From assembly GCF_900101845.1 (NCBI RefSeq), contig NZ_FNAM01000022.1:1-64000 (forward strand): a stretch of 64,000 nucleotides of DNA, in the 5' to 3' direction. This DNA comes from Sporomusa acidovorans. GTDB taxonomy: Bacteria > Bacillota > Negativicutes > Sporomusales > Sporomusaceae. This document shows, in pieces, positions 52,640-61,551 of this stretch (position 1 is its first letter; the number at the start of each line of letters is the position of its first letter). The position numbers and the translations under genes are program-made. The notes beneath the pieces were generated by a model. The model was given only the letters and a program-made list of their open reading frames with translations, was not told the DNA's origin and did no database searches.

Positions 52640-53716
52640 ATGCATAATCACAAACTAAGGAATTATCCATTTTCCGCCATTGTCGGCCAGGACAGCATGA
52701 AAAAAGGCTTGATGCTGAATGTTATCAATCCGCGGTTATCCGGTATACTTATTCGCGGCGAAAAGGGAACGGCAAAATCGACGGCGGTGCGTGCTCTGGC
52801 CGAACTGCTGCCGGAGATTGAGGTAGTGGCCGACTGCCCGTATCATTGTGATCCTGATCAGCCGCTCATGCATTGCCCGCAGTGTCATGAACGTTATGAA
52901 AAAGGCGAAGTGCTGCCGCGCGCCAAACGCCCCATGACAGTAGTTAACCTGCCGGTATCGGCGACCGAAGACCGCGTTGTCGGCACGCTGGATATTGAAT
53001 ATGCCATCAAACATGGTGAGAAGAAATTTGAACCAGGGGTACTGGCGGAGGCTAACCGCGGGATTCTCTATGTGGATGAGGTTAATCTCTTAGACGACCA
53101 TATTGTGGACGTACTCTTAGATGCGGCGGCCATGGGGGTCAATACGGTGGAACGGGAAGGCGTGTCGTTCTCCCATCCGGCGCAGTTCATTCTTGTCGGC
53201 ACGATGAACCCGGAAGAGGGTGAACTGAGACCGCAGCTTTTAGATCGCTTCGGTTTGTGTGTTACTATTGAAGGAATTGCCGACCCGGGCAAACGCGTTG
53301 CTGTCATGAAACGCCGGACGGCTTTTGAAGAAGACCAGGAAGCCTTTGCCTTACAGTGGGAGGAAGAACAAAACAAACTCCGGGACAAGATGGCAGCCGC
53401 CCAGAAGCTCTTAACATCTGTCAGCTATGATGACGAGGTGCTGTTCCAGATTGCCGATATTGCCATTCAAATGGGCGTTGACGGTCATCGCGCCGATCTG
53501 GTCATGCTTAAGGCGGCCAAAGCCCTGGCGGCGCTGAATGGGCGGAATAAGGTGGAAGCCTCGGATGTTGCTGAAGTTGTCGAACTGGCGCTGATGCACC
53601 GCATGCGGAAAAAACCGTTCCAAGAAATTGGTTCAGACCAAAAGAAACTTAAGGAAATTATGGGACATCAGCATGCTCACAATCATGAGCATTCCCATAC
53701 CCATGTGCATAGATGA
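52640..53716 (+). CDS. ChlI/BchI-type chelatase AAA+ ATPase with His-rich tail
   Basis: 358 residues, AAA+ with [19 protein letters not shown], the same Cys insert ([17 protein letters not shown]), [20 protein letters not shown] and sensor regions [20 protein letters not shown]. Closely paralogous to the AAA+ part of the preceding gene. The C-terminus ends in a dense histidine tail ([16 protein letters not shown]), which should bind Ni, Co or Zn and is unusual for ChlI. I start at the ATG at 52640 with AGAGGAG; an earlier frame start lies inside the upstream gene. Last intact gene of the operon. Confidence 0.9.
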   Translation: MHNHKLRNYPFSAIVGQDSMKKGLMLNVINPRLSGILIRGEKGTAKSTAVRALAELLPEIEVVADCPYHCDPDQPLMHCPQCHERYEKGEVLPRAKRPMTVVNLPVSATEDRVVGTLDIEYAIKHGEKKFEPGVLAEANRGILYVDEVNLLDDHIVDVLLDAAAMGVNTVEREGVSFSHPAQFILVGTMNPEEGELRPQLLDRFGLCVTIEGIADPGKRVAVMKRRTAFEEDQEAFALQWEEEQNKLRDKMAAAQKLLTSVSYDDEVLFQIADIAIQMGVDGHRADLVMLKAAKALAALNGRNKVEASDVAEVVELALMHRMRKKPFQEIGSDQKKLKEIMGHQHAHNHEHSHTHVHR

Positions 53717-53730
53717 TGGGGGCTGGAAAG

Positions 53731-53784
53731 ATGATCGTGATCGACGGGCTTGTTAAGAAATTCGGGAATCGTACGGTAGTCGAT
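53731..53784 (+). pseudogene. ABC transporter ATPase, 18-codon N-terminal remnant
   Basis: An ATG behind GGGGGCTGGAAAG reads IVIDGLVKKFGNRTVVD, the standard first beta strand of an ABC ATPase, and then runs straight into transposase sequence. This looks like the beginning of the operon's next gene, cut off by an insertion and later deletion. Confidence 0.6.
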
Positions 53785-54060
53785 CCATCGGCGGCAGAAA
53801 GCATTCGTGAAGGACTTGAAGAAACGCTAACATTACACAGGCTTGGTATACCTGGGCTTTGAGAATATCTCTATCATCTACAAACTCTATAGAATCCGCC
53901 CTGTCAACTGTAAGAAAAACAACAGGAAGAGTAAAGCACTGGCAGAGTGGTATACAGGTACTAAGATGGCTTTCATGTGGATTCTTGGGGTGCGGAAAAG
54001 AAGTTCAGAAAGATTAACGGCTATAAATTGATACCAGTTTTGATAAATGCAATTCAAGGG
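53785..54060 (+). pseudogene. IS256/Mutator-type transposase, frameshifted C-terminal relic
   Basis: Pieces in different frames match one transposase: SIREGLEETLTLHRLGIPGL and a stop; VRKTTGRVKHWQSGIQVLRW in a second frame; KKFRKINGYKLIPVLINAIQ in a third. EGLEETLTLHRLG, the W(Q)SGxQVLRW block and the KFRKINGY end are hallmarks of this family. All catalytic residues except the very end are missing. Confidence 0.65.
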
Positions 54061-54089
54061 AAAGAGAGTTCTACTTATGAATTAGTAAA

Positions 54090-54470
54090 AGATAAAATAA
54101 ATGTTCCAAACCTATTGTTTCACACCACGAAACATAAAGCACTTTGCTTATCATACACAATACTCCAAAAGAAAAAACCATAGGACTTGCAGAATTTGAT
54201 ATGCCACCCTTTGCAATGTGGTATCAGTATTTTTTAGATAATCCAACGGTAAGAATGCGAATAGGCGAAGAAATACACGGAAGGATAAAACGATTGGTTT
54301 TAGAAAAACAAAAACTAATATCAGAAATTGATAGCTTTAAGTCATTTATTCATTGTGATTTCCGACCTGCAAATATGCTTGTTGATGAACATAGAAAAGT
54401 GTTTTTTGTTGATTGGGAAGCTGCATGTACAGGACATTCTTTTATGAGGAGGGCTAATATTTATAAATAA
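54090..54470 (+). pseudogene. Aminoglycoside-phosphotransferase-type kinase, broken fragment
   Basis: The fragment at 54144-54470 contains FIHCDFRPANMLVDEHRKVFFVDWEAACTGHS, the catalytic loop (HxDxxPxN) and metal-binding (DWE) motifs of APH-type kinases. N-terminal lobe sequence (VPNLLFHTTKHKALC) lies in another frame just before, with the shift probably in the A-rich run near 54170. The C-terminal domain is missing after GHS. Base composition is lower in GC than the chelatase genes, consistent with foreign origin. Confidence 0.6.
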
Positions 54471-54582
54471 GTGAAATATTTCATTTAAACAATGAAAGAC
54501 CAGCTATTAAAAGTCAATAGGGAATCAAGCTTCTAGGTCTCACTGGGGTATCGAAAATAACAAAGAGTAAGGCTAGTTAGCC

Positions 54583-55173
54583 TTACTCCTCTGTTGTATC
54601 AGGAAAGATATCTTCCAGTTTTATTTCCAACGCAGGGAAGCTAATAGGGATTATGGTATTATCGCGGGCAAAATACTCTGGCTCTCGATACTTAAATAGT
54701 TCCTCATTCAGATGGAAGCGGGTGATTATTTGGTTCGATGGGTCAACGATCCAATATTCCAGAACTCCGTTTTGTTCATAAAGCCGGCGTTTTTTAATAA
54801 CATCATGGCTGGCAGTAGATCGGGACAACACTTCTATGATTAAATCGGGAGCGCCTTTGCAGCCTTGCGCGGTAATTTTGGACTTATCACAGATTACCGT
54901 AATGTCAGGCTCGACGGCATGGGGATTAGTTTCGTCTTTGGCAGTCTTATCGAAGGTTACTCCAAAGGGAGCGATAAAGGCCTCACAAGGCTTACCTTTA
55001 AGAAAAGTGGCAAACTCGACAAACAAGTTGCCAATAATCCTTTGATGCGTGGTGGAAGGAGGGGCCATAGCATAAGCAACGCCGTCAATAATTTCCCAGC
55101 GTTCATTCTCGGGCCAATTTAGGTAGTCGGCATATGTATATACTCGATCGTTCTTAATGGCGTTATTACTCAT
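54583..55173 (-). CDS. Uma2-family (DUF820) endonuclease-like protein
   Basis: 196 residues. PD-(D/E)XK-like Uma2 fold: YADYLNWPENERWEIIDGVAYAM, STTHQRIIGNLFVEF, VEPDITVICDKSK (Asp), PDLIIEVLSRSTASHD (Glu) and KRRLYEQNGVLEYWIVDP (Lys and downstream motif). The role of such proteins is poorly understood and they often occur in multiple copies. I start at the ATG at 55173, nine bases behind GGGGAG. It lies inside a stretch of relics, so it may be a mobile passenger. Confidence 0.85.
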   Translation of the reverse strand: MSNNAIKNDRVYTYADYLNWPENERWEIIDGVAYAMAPPSTTHQRIIGNLFVEFATFLKGKPCEAFIAPFGVTFDKTAKDETNPHAVEPDITVICDKSKITAQGCKGAPDLIIEVLSRSTASHDVIKKRRLYEQNGVLEYWIVDPSNQIITRFHLNEELFKYREPEYFARDNTIIPISFPALEIKLEDIFPDTTEE

Positions 55174-55273
55174 GCTGATCATCTCCCCTACAACATTGTT
55201 TGTATGTATTATATCAAATTATTGATGAACTACAAATAAGCAATGCTAATTTTGGGAATTTAGTTAATGAAAT

Positions 55274-55373
55274 GTCAAATAAAAAAATAGGCCAACTTGG
55301 CCTATTTTTTTATTTGCTGTATAGCTAGAATTTTTGACTTAGCTCAATAAACACTGTTCGTCCGGCAGCTAAG
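55274..55373 (-). pseudogene. 3'-end remnant of a TonB-dependent receptor with its terminator
   Basis: On the minus strand the last codons read LAAGRTVFIELSQKF and a stop, nearly the same as the end of receptor 3 (AAGRTVFVELTQKF at 59553-59600). The terminator follows in both copies: here AAATAAAAAAATAGGCC and its perfect inverse at 55277-55315. About 100 bp are duplicated in the same orientation 4.2 kb apart, flanking the chaperone operon. Nothing of the receptor upstream of this end remains. Confidence 0.75.
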
Positions 55374-55434
55374 GCGAAAAAGACTAAAATTGATTAAATA
55401 ATCTGACGAAATGGAACCGCTTTGCCAAAGTAAG

Positions 55435-55491
55435 AAAGGTATGAAGCTTTAGAAAGGATTTATTATCCTTGTAGCTTCATGCCTTTTTATT
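55435..55491 (+). terminator. Hairpin with the AGGTATGAAGC motif
   Basis: AAAGGTATGAAGCT pairs with AGCTTCATGCCTTT (14 positions, one G-U), enclosing AAGGAT/ATCCTT, followed by TTTTTATTT. No gene precedes it on this strand, so it is either a leader attenuator or a relic of a leader like those at 36965 and 40350. Confidence 0.65.
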
Positions 55492-55654
55492 TGAGTGAAT
55501 TTTAAGCTTGACAGGAGAGTTATTATTTATGATAACGGTAACGCATGGTAGATAGTTATTTCTGGTATTTGGAATTTTCAAAATGCGCTGTGTTGGCGCA
55601 ATATGATATAATATAATTTAGTTTGGCACTAATGCACGAAAAGGAAGGCATATC

Positions 55655-56311
55655 ATGAACTGGTTTTTTTGGAAAAGGAATAACTGCAAGGAAGCGGATA
55701 CCAGAATAGAGCAATTGGACGAAAATCTGCAGCAAATTAAAGATATGATACTTGCTGTAGGCAATACAGTTAATGATTGCTTGCTACAGCAGGAAGAGAG
55801 CGGTAAACAACTGACAAGATTGACTCGCCTGCAGTATAAAAGCGGGCAGGAAACACAGAGCAAGCTGGAACAGGTAGCGCAAGGCTTGCTGGCGGCGCAG
55901 CAGTGGCAGGACAAGTGTGGCGAGCTTGAGGCGCAAGCCAGCGTATGGAACCGGCAGCGGCAGTATGCGCTGGATGTATTGATAACCCAGTTAGATGACC
56001 TTGACAGTGCTTGCGCCGGGTTTAAAGGGGCTGAAAGTAATGATTGGCAGCCGTTGTTTGCAGGGTGGGCTCACAGAATAGTAACAGCGCTTGCGGAAAT
56101 GGGGATTTATGAAATCGAGGTCATTGGGAAGGTATTTGACCCGCAAATAGCTGAAGGGCTGGGAACCGTGCTCCGGCCGCCGGCAGTTGAGGCTGCTATT
56201 CCTTATGAAGTGGCAGAAGTTGTAAAACGCGGTTTTATCAATAGCGAGGGACAGTTATTGCGTAAAGCGCAAGTAATTACCTATCTGGAGGGAATAGGAT
56301 CAAATGATTAA
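55655..56311 (+). CDS. GrpE-like nucleotide exchange factor
   Basis: 218 residues: a long coiled coil (about 15-100) and a C-terminal domain in which [16 protein letters not shown] and the later [23 protein letters not shown] match the beta domain of GrpE (FDPxxHEAV..., GY...RLLRPAxV). It is divergent, and only its position directly before a dnaK-like gene, overlapping it by 8 bp, makes the assignment firm. It would promote ADP release from the neighbouring Hsp70. ATG behind AAGGAAGG. Confidence 0.72.
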   Translation: MNWFFWKRNNCKEADTRIEQLDENLQQIKDMILAVGNTVNDCLLQQEESGKQLTRLTRLQYKSGQETQSKLEQVAQGLLAAQQWQDKCGELEAQASVWNRQRQYALDVLITQLDDLDSACAGFKGAESNDWQPLFAGWAHRIVTALAEMGIYEIEVIGKVFDPQIAEGLGTVLRPPAVEAAIPYEVAEVVKRGFINSEGQLLRKAQVITYLEGIGSND

Positions 56312-58139
56312 CAAAACACGTCCGGTAGTAGGCATTGACTTAGGAACAACAAATTCGGCAGTAGCATACATTGCTAAGGGCAAGCCGGCGATCATTCCGT
56401 CGCCGCAAGGACAGCGGATTATTCCCTCAGTAGTTATGCTTGATCTGCAGGGCAAAATTCTGGTAGGCGATGCGGCAAGGGCTGCGCAAGTAGCTATGCC
56501 GGACCGGGTTGTAGCGGCAGTTAAACGAAAAATGGGCTCGAATGAGCCAGTCGTTATGGCCGGGCAGGCTTTTTCTCCTCAAGAAATTTCGGCCATGATT
56601 TTAAAGGAACTCAAAAGCTTTGTGGATAGCGCTTTGGGGGAAGGGGAAAAAGAAGCTGTTATTACCGTGCCGGCTTATTTTACTGATGAGCAGCGCCGGG
56701 CGACCAAGCAAGCGGGGGAATTGGCCGGGTTTGTGGTAGAACGGATTGTTAACGAACCGACAGCTGCCGCCTTGGCGTTTGGATTAGAACGGCTCGAGGA
56801 AGACAAGCATATTCTGGTATATGATTTAGGCGGCGGCACCTTTGACGTTTCGGTTGTCGAAATGATGAGCGGTATTTTGGAGGTAAAAGCATCAGCCGGC
56901 AATAATCACCTTGGTGGCGAGGATTTTGATTGGCTGTTAGTGAATTGGCTGGCAGGCAAGATTAAAAAAAGCCATGGAATAGATCCGCTAAACGATATGC
57001 GGGCTAAGAGCTTGCTTAAGGAACAGGCCGAAAAGATTAAGATCGAATTATCTTCTGCTGAAAAAACAGCCATCCATTTGCCCTTGGTAGTGATGAAAAA
57101 TAATCGGCCGGTAGGTTTATCCACAGAAATTACCAGGCAAGATTTTGTCGGCCTTATTGAGAACCTGCTTACCGAGACTGTGGAGTGTGTACGGCGAGCC
57201 ATGGCTGACGCCAAGGTGGAAGTGTCTGAGATCCAGGAGATTTTGCTGGTGGGCGGCTCGACCCGCATACCACGGGTGCGTGAGCTGCTGACAGCGTTTT
57301 TTGGCAAAGAACCGCGGTGTGACGTTAATCCTGATGAGGCAGTGGCGTTAGGGGCAGCGGTGCAGGCTGGCTTAAAATCAGGCGAGTTGTCGGACAGTGG
57401 TCTGATTATTACCGATGTAGCACCATTTTCATTAGGGACAAGTATCTTGGATGAACACAGAGGGATGACCCGCGACGGTGTATTCAGCGTAATTATTCCC
57501 CGGAATACTACTATACCGGTAACCCGTACTGAACGGTTCTATACAGCCACGCCGGGGCAAACTTCCGTCCAGGTTGATATTTATCAGGGTGAGCATGAAC
57601 TGGTAAAATATAATCACAGTTTGGGAGAGTTTTTGCTGGAAGGTATACCGGCTAATTACAGGAAAGTGGAGCCTATTGATATTACATACCGGTATAATCT
57701 CAATGGTATTTTAGAGGTTACTGCCAAATGCGTCAGCAATGGCCGGGAAGAGTCGCTGACCGTCCAGGACGCATTAGCAAGAGATTCTGAACAGCAATTT
57801 GCGGCAAGTGTGGACAAGCTGCAGGCCCTGTATGAAAATGCGCCAAAAGAGGAACCCGATATGGACAGTGAATATTATTTACCGGATTTTGCCGATGATG
57901 AGGACGGGGATGGGGCGGCAACGGCTTCCTTGGAAGAGCTCCGCGAAGAATTAGGCATGCTGCAGAACCGGCTAGCGGCAATCAAGCAAGAAAGCAACGA
58001 ACTTACGCGGAAAAAGCTAGGTAAGCTTGAACACCGTTTGGACGAGGCCAAGTTGTTGGAAGATACGGCAGATATCCAAAAAATTATCGACGAGGCGACA
58101 GATGTGTTGATTGATTTGGAGATGGAGGCTGAGGAATAA
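56304..58139 (+). CDS. Hsp70 chaperone, secondary DnaK-type
   Basis: 611 residues, full length. N-terminal ATPase with [56 protein letters not shown] and [16 protein letters not shown]; linker region and substrate-binding domain around [11 protein letters not shown] and [27 protein letters not shown]-terminal acidic helices. It lacks the usual EEVD-like or Gly-rich C-terminus. The tight GrpE-DnaK-J cluster with degenerate partners argues for a specialised client rather than the housekeeping chaperone. Confidence 0.93.
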   Translation: MINKTRPVVGIDLGTTNSAVAYIAKGKPAIIPSPQGQRIIPSVVMLDLQGKILVGDAARAAQVAMPDRVVAAVKRKMGSNEPVVMAGQAFSPQEISAMILKELKSFVDSALGEGEKEAVITVPAYFTDEQRRATKQAGELAGFVVERIVNEPTAAALAFGLERLEEDKHILVYDLGGGTFDVSVVEMMSGILEVKASAGNNHLGGEDFDWLLVNWLAGKIKKSHGIDPLNDMRAKSLLKEQAEKIKIELSSAEKTAIHLPLVVMKNNRPVGLSTEITRQDFVGLIENLLTETVECVRRAMADAKVEVSEIQEILLVGGSTRIPRVRELLTAFFGKEPRCDVNPDEAVALGAAVQAGLKSGELSDSGLIITDVAPFSLGTSILDEHRGMTRDGVFSVIIPRNTTIPVTRTERFYTATPGQTSVQVDIYQGEHELVKYNHSLGEFLLEGIPANYRKVEPIDITYRYNLNGILEVTAKCVSNGREESLTVQDALARDSEQQFAASVDKLQALYENAPKEEPDMDSEYYLPDFADDEDGDGAATASLEELREELGMLQNRLAAIKQESNELTRKKLGKLEHRLDEAKLLEDTADIQKIIDEATDVLIDLEMEAEE

Positions 58140-59480
58140 ATGCCGGAGCAGGAAACGCTTTTCGCTGAGTTGCTTCACCAAGAGAGTAGTCCGGTTCCCG
58201 GACAGGCGGCTGCCGGGAAAAAAGGCGGCAAATCAGGACTAAAGCGGCGCAAGAAGGCCAAGCGCGAGGTAGAAGACTATTATGCTCTGTTAGAGATAAA
58301 TCAAGATGCTGCAGCTGCTGAGATCAAGCGGGGGTATTTGCAAAAAATCAGACAATACCCGCCGGAGAACTATCCGGTAGAGTTTGAACAGATACGCAAA
58401 GCCTACGAAACCTTACGGGATGCTGAACTGCGCAAAGAGTATGATATTGTGCGGCAGTACGGTGAATCTATTCAAGATTTAATGGAAGAAGCGGTTGGCG
58501 GCAAGGGGATAACAGCCCAGTCGGTCAAACTTTTAGAGCGGGCTGTTAAGATTGATCCATCGCATGTCAGGGCCCGTCTGGCGCTTGCCTATGCCTATAT
58601 TTCCCGTGGCAATGATATTGCTTTTCAGGGACATTTTTATGAACTTATGAGGCAAGCGGAGCCGGATAAGCGGCTTGAAATAAAGGCGACTAAAATTATG
58701 CAGCTGCTACGAGTAGGACGTACAACAGCGGCATTTGATGAATTGCAAAAAGTCACAGCAGCGCAGCCGGATGCGATTAAGAAAATTTGGCCTGTGTATA
58801 TAAATGTTTATGGCGCAGCTTGCCGGGAGGATGAACTGCTGGCAGAGCTTGAAGCGGCCGTAAAAGCTATTGAAATACCGGAACCGGCTGACGCCGAGCT
58901 GTATTCAGCTTGGATTCAAGCTGTCAATGCTTTTGACGAGGGCGGGAGAAAAGCCGACAGAGTTCTGAGCACCGCGAAAAAATGGTTGAAGAATTTTACG
59001 AATACGGCAGACCTGGTGCACATTTCGAAAATTTTTCTTAAAAAATATGAAAAATGCCGGGAAGAAACCGACTATTATGGCGCAAAAATATTCATTGATT
59101 TAGCCGGTATGGCCGACCGGAAAAATCCGGATTTGCGGCAATATGCGCAGGAAATCCAAACAATCGTGCAGATACTGCGGGAAGTTGATCGTATTTTTGA
59201 AGATGAAAGACTGTTTCCCGGCATTATTATTGAGGTCTTGCGCTGGGTAGGTGATGAATTCCATGTTTTGGAGGACGAACTGGAAGAAATGTCCTACTGG
59301 CTGCCGCCAGAATTTCATGAAGAGATGTTAGACATGGATGAAGCTTATGCTGCCGGTATTTTGCTTTTGAAGAAGCGTTATCCTGTGATATACCGGCATT
59401 ATCAACAGCGCTGGGAGGCTTTGTTTAAGGAAAAAACGGCTGGTTTAAACAGGGAAGAACGGCGCAGCTTAAGGTTGTAG
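58140..59480 (+). CDS. J-domain protein with degenerate HPD motif and helical repeats
   Basis: 446 residues. Basic stretch (about 22-40), then a J domain: DYYALLEINQDAAAAEIKRGYLQ, then QYPPENYP at the place of YHPDxxxx, and FEQIRKAYETLRD, RKEYD. The essential HPD tripeptide is replaced by PPE. The remaining 350 residues are helical and TPR-like (LLERAVKIDPSHVRARLALAYAYI). HPD is normally needed to stimulate Hsp70 ATPase, so coupling to the adjacent Hsp70 may work differently. ATG directly after the dnaK stop. Confidence 0.83.
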   Translation: MPEQETLFAELLHQESSPVPGQAAAGKKGGKSGLKRRKKAKREVEDYYALLEINQDAAAAEIKRGYLQKIRQYPPENYPVEFEQIRKAYETLRDAELRKEYDIVRQYGESIQDLMEEAVGGKGITAQSVKLLERAVKIDPSHVRARLALAYAYISRGNDIAFQGHFYELMRQAEPDKRLEIKATKIMQLLRVGRTTAAFDELQKVTAAQPDAIKKIWPVYINVYGAACREDELLAELEAAVKAIEIPEPADAELYSAWIQAVNAFDEGGRKADRVLSTAKKWLKNFTNTADLVHISKIFLKKYEKCREETDYYGAKIFIDLAGMADRKNPDLRQYAQEIQTIVQILREVDRIFEDERLFPGIIIEVLRWVGDEFHVLEDELEEMSYWLPPEFHEEMLDMDEAYAAGILLLKKRYPVIYRHYQQRWEALFKEKTAGLNREERRSLRL

Positions 59481-59502
59481 GGTGTCGGTGAGTGTAAATG
59501 CC

Positions 59503-59539
59503 AAATAAAAAATAGGCCAAGTCGGCCTATTTTTTATTT
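59503..59539. terminator. Bidirectional terminator
   Basis: Perfect 16-bp arms AAATAAAAAATAGGCC and GGCCTATTTTTTATTT with a 5-base loop. Serves the chaperone operon and the converging receptor 3 gene. A near copy lies at 55277-55315. Confidence 0.9.
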
Positions 59540-59552
59540 GCTACGATTATAA

Positions 59553-61532
59553 TTAAAACTTTTGAGTTAGTTCAACAAACACTGTTCGTCCGGCGGCTAA
59601 GGTTTCCCGGTAATACTGGCGGTCAAATAGATTGCTTACTTCCAGAGAAATGGCAGTATCGGGTGTAAAGCGATAAGAAAACTTAGTATCAACAACAAAG
59701 AATGGTTCGTAAGCACCGTAGCCGTTAGCCGGTTCGGTATTATTGTCCGATTCATAGGTACGGGATAGATAACGGCCCTCCAGGTTGGCAGTTAATTTTT
59801 CATGCTGATAGGTAAAACCAATATTAAAAGCATCTTTAGGTACGGTTGGAACTTGTTTGCCGACAAGCGTTGTGTCGGAATTGGCGGTGATTTTTGAATT
59901 GTTGTGGGTGTAATTGATATAACCGGAGGTTTCTGGACTAAACTTGTGGTTTAATTCCAACTCGATGCCTTTGATTTCCGCTTTACCGGCGTTTTTCCAC
60001 TGTAACTCTTGTTTATCGGCAGTGAGCATGCGAATAAATGACTGGTAAATCATATCAGTGACATTGTTTTGAAAAACAGAAACCTTTGCTGTCGTATTAG
60101 GGGAGACCTTGTGCGTTACGCCAAGCTCGTACGAATTGGCTTTCTCCGGTTTTAAATCAGGGTTCGGTAGTAAAAGCGTCCGGGTAACATCCCAGCGGCG
60201 GGATAGATTAAAGATAGACGGACTGGAAAAAGATTTTCCGGCGGAAGCATACCAGGTGGTGCTGGCATCTGCTTTAAAAAGAAGAGATGCTTTTGGCGAA
60301 AAGTTATTCTCCGATTTTTTTTGCATGCTGCCAGCGAGATTATAACCATTGGTAAATTTCCAGTTATCATAGCGTCCGCCAACGAGCATGGTAGTTTGCG
60401 GAGTGAATTCCATCTCATCTTGAAAGTAAATAGAGTTTGTGGTGGTTTTCCCGCCGGATCGCTCGAGTAATTTATTGATACTACTAATGTCACGCGGATT
60501 GGTTAATAAATAGGTTTTGCCGTCGCATTTATCTACCTTTGAACTGACACCGACGGTTAGTGTATTATTAGGGTTGATTTTCCAGTTGAGGTTGACTTCA
60601 CCTTCACGGGTTTTAACCGGATTGGTATTATAATTTTTACCGGTAATTGTCCAGTAATCGCTGAAGTTCAGTTCACTGAAACGAAAATTTAGCATTTTAT
60701 CCGGGGCAAGCTTCGCCTGATAGCCTACCTTTAGGGTTTCATTAGTGCGATTGCCTCTGTCGGTTTTAATGGAGTATTGGTAAGTACCTTCAGAACGCCC
60801 TTTGCTGATGATAAGTTTATCGGTAGCGTTAATATGATAAATGATTTTACCACTGTATTGTTTATTGTCCGAACCAAATTTACCTTCGTCAGGGTTTGCC
60901 GGATTAAGAATATAGCCGTCGGTATCATTTTTACTATAGTTAAGATAATATTCCAATTTGCCTTCAACACCGTTATGGCTGAAGGTTTGGGAGTGGGTGC
61001 CGTTGGTGCCTGTGCCCGCAGTTACGGTAGTTTCGGGCTTAGCCGCTTCTTTAGTAATAATATTGACTACGCCGCCCATGGCGCTTGAGCCGTACAAGGC
61101 AGAGAAGGGGCCACGGATGATTTCTACCCGTTCAATACTATCAATAGGGATACCGGACCACTGCGGGCCGCCAGTATAGCCATTATTAAGCGGCATGCCA
61201 TCTTGCAGGAAAAGAACACGGTTTTGGCTAAGACCACGTATGGATATTTTAGTGCCCTTCATACCGCTTTGCTCTTTGATATACAAGCCGGGAACATTGC
61301 GTAGGGCATCGCTGAGGGTTCTTACATTGGATTTCTTCATGTCTTCTGCGGTAATGACCGTAACGGCGGCCGGAACATCCTTAATACTTTTCTCAGTTTT
61401 AGTGGCAGTTACAACGACTGTGTCTAAGTCAAATTGTTTGGTTTCTTCTGCGGTTGCGGCCACTGCTGAATTGCTCAGCAGCAGGCTTGTCAGTGCTGTC
61501 ATTAGGGTTAATTTGTGCGGTTTTCTTATCAT
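59553..61532 (-). CDS. TonB-dependent outer-membrane receptor 3
   Basis: 659 residues: signal peptide (LLLSNSAVAATAEE), TonB box FDLDTVVVTATKTEK, plug with ITAEDMKKSNVRTLSDALRNVPGLYI, ISIRGLSQNRVLFLQDGMPL and IIRGPFSALYGSSAMGGVVNIIT, barrel ending VFVELTQKF. Paralogous to receptor 2. It is 19 bp downstream of a dipeptide/nickel-type binding-protein gene, so it probably brings in a peptide or a metal-metallophore complex for that ABC system. No tonB in this operon; the one at 36194 would serve. Confidence 0.92.
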   Translation of the reverse strand: MIRKPHKLTLMTALTSLLLSNSAVAATAEETKQFDLDTVVVTATKTEKSIKDVPAAVTVITAEDMKKSNVRTLSDALRNVPGLYIKEQSGMKGTKISIRGLSQNRVLFLQDGMPLNNGYTGGPQWSGIPIDSIERVEIIRGPFSALYGSSAMGGVVNIITKEAAKPETTVTAGTGTNGTHSQTFSHNGVEGKLEYYLNYSKNDTDGYILNPANPDEGKFGSDNKQYSGKIIYHINATDKLIISKGRSEGTYQYSIKTDRGNRTNETLKVGYQAKLAPDKMLNFRFSELNFSDYWTITGKNYNTNPVKTREGEVNLNWKINPNNTLTVGVSSKVDKCDGKTYLLTNPRDISSINKLLERSGGKTTTNSIYFQDEMEFTPQTTMLVGGRYDNWKFTNGYNLAGSMQKKSENNFSPKASLLFKADASTTWYASAGKSFSSPSIFNLSRRWDVTRTLLLPNPDLKPEKANSYELGVTHKVSPNTTAKVSVFQNNVTDMIYQSFIRMLTADKQELQWKNAGKAEIKGIELELNHKFSPETSGYINYTHNNSKITANSDTTLVGKQVPTVPKDAFNIGFTYQHEKLTANLEGRYLSRTYESDNNTEPANGYGAYEPFFVVDTKFSYRFTPDTAISLEVSNLFDRQYYRETLAAGRTVFVELTQKF

Positions 61533-61551
61533 AATAGGTTAGCTCCTCTCG

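Larger units (their letters stand above)
55174..55654. other. Intergenic region with a receptor relic and a leader hairpin
   Basis: No gene in about 480 bp. It holds a copy of a TonB-receptor 3' end plus terminator (55274-55373), a strong hairpin (55435-55491), and an AT-rich stretch with a TATAAT sequence that could be the -10 of the chaperone operon, next to a GCGC-tgtgttg-GCGC dyad. Confidence 0.6.

Noticed and set aside
53977..54183. 68-codon plus-strand open frame as a gene
   Set aside because: It fuses the end of a transposase with the start of a kinase fragment and has no coherent fold; treated as part of the relics.
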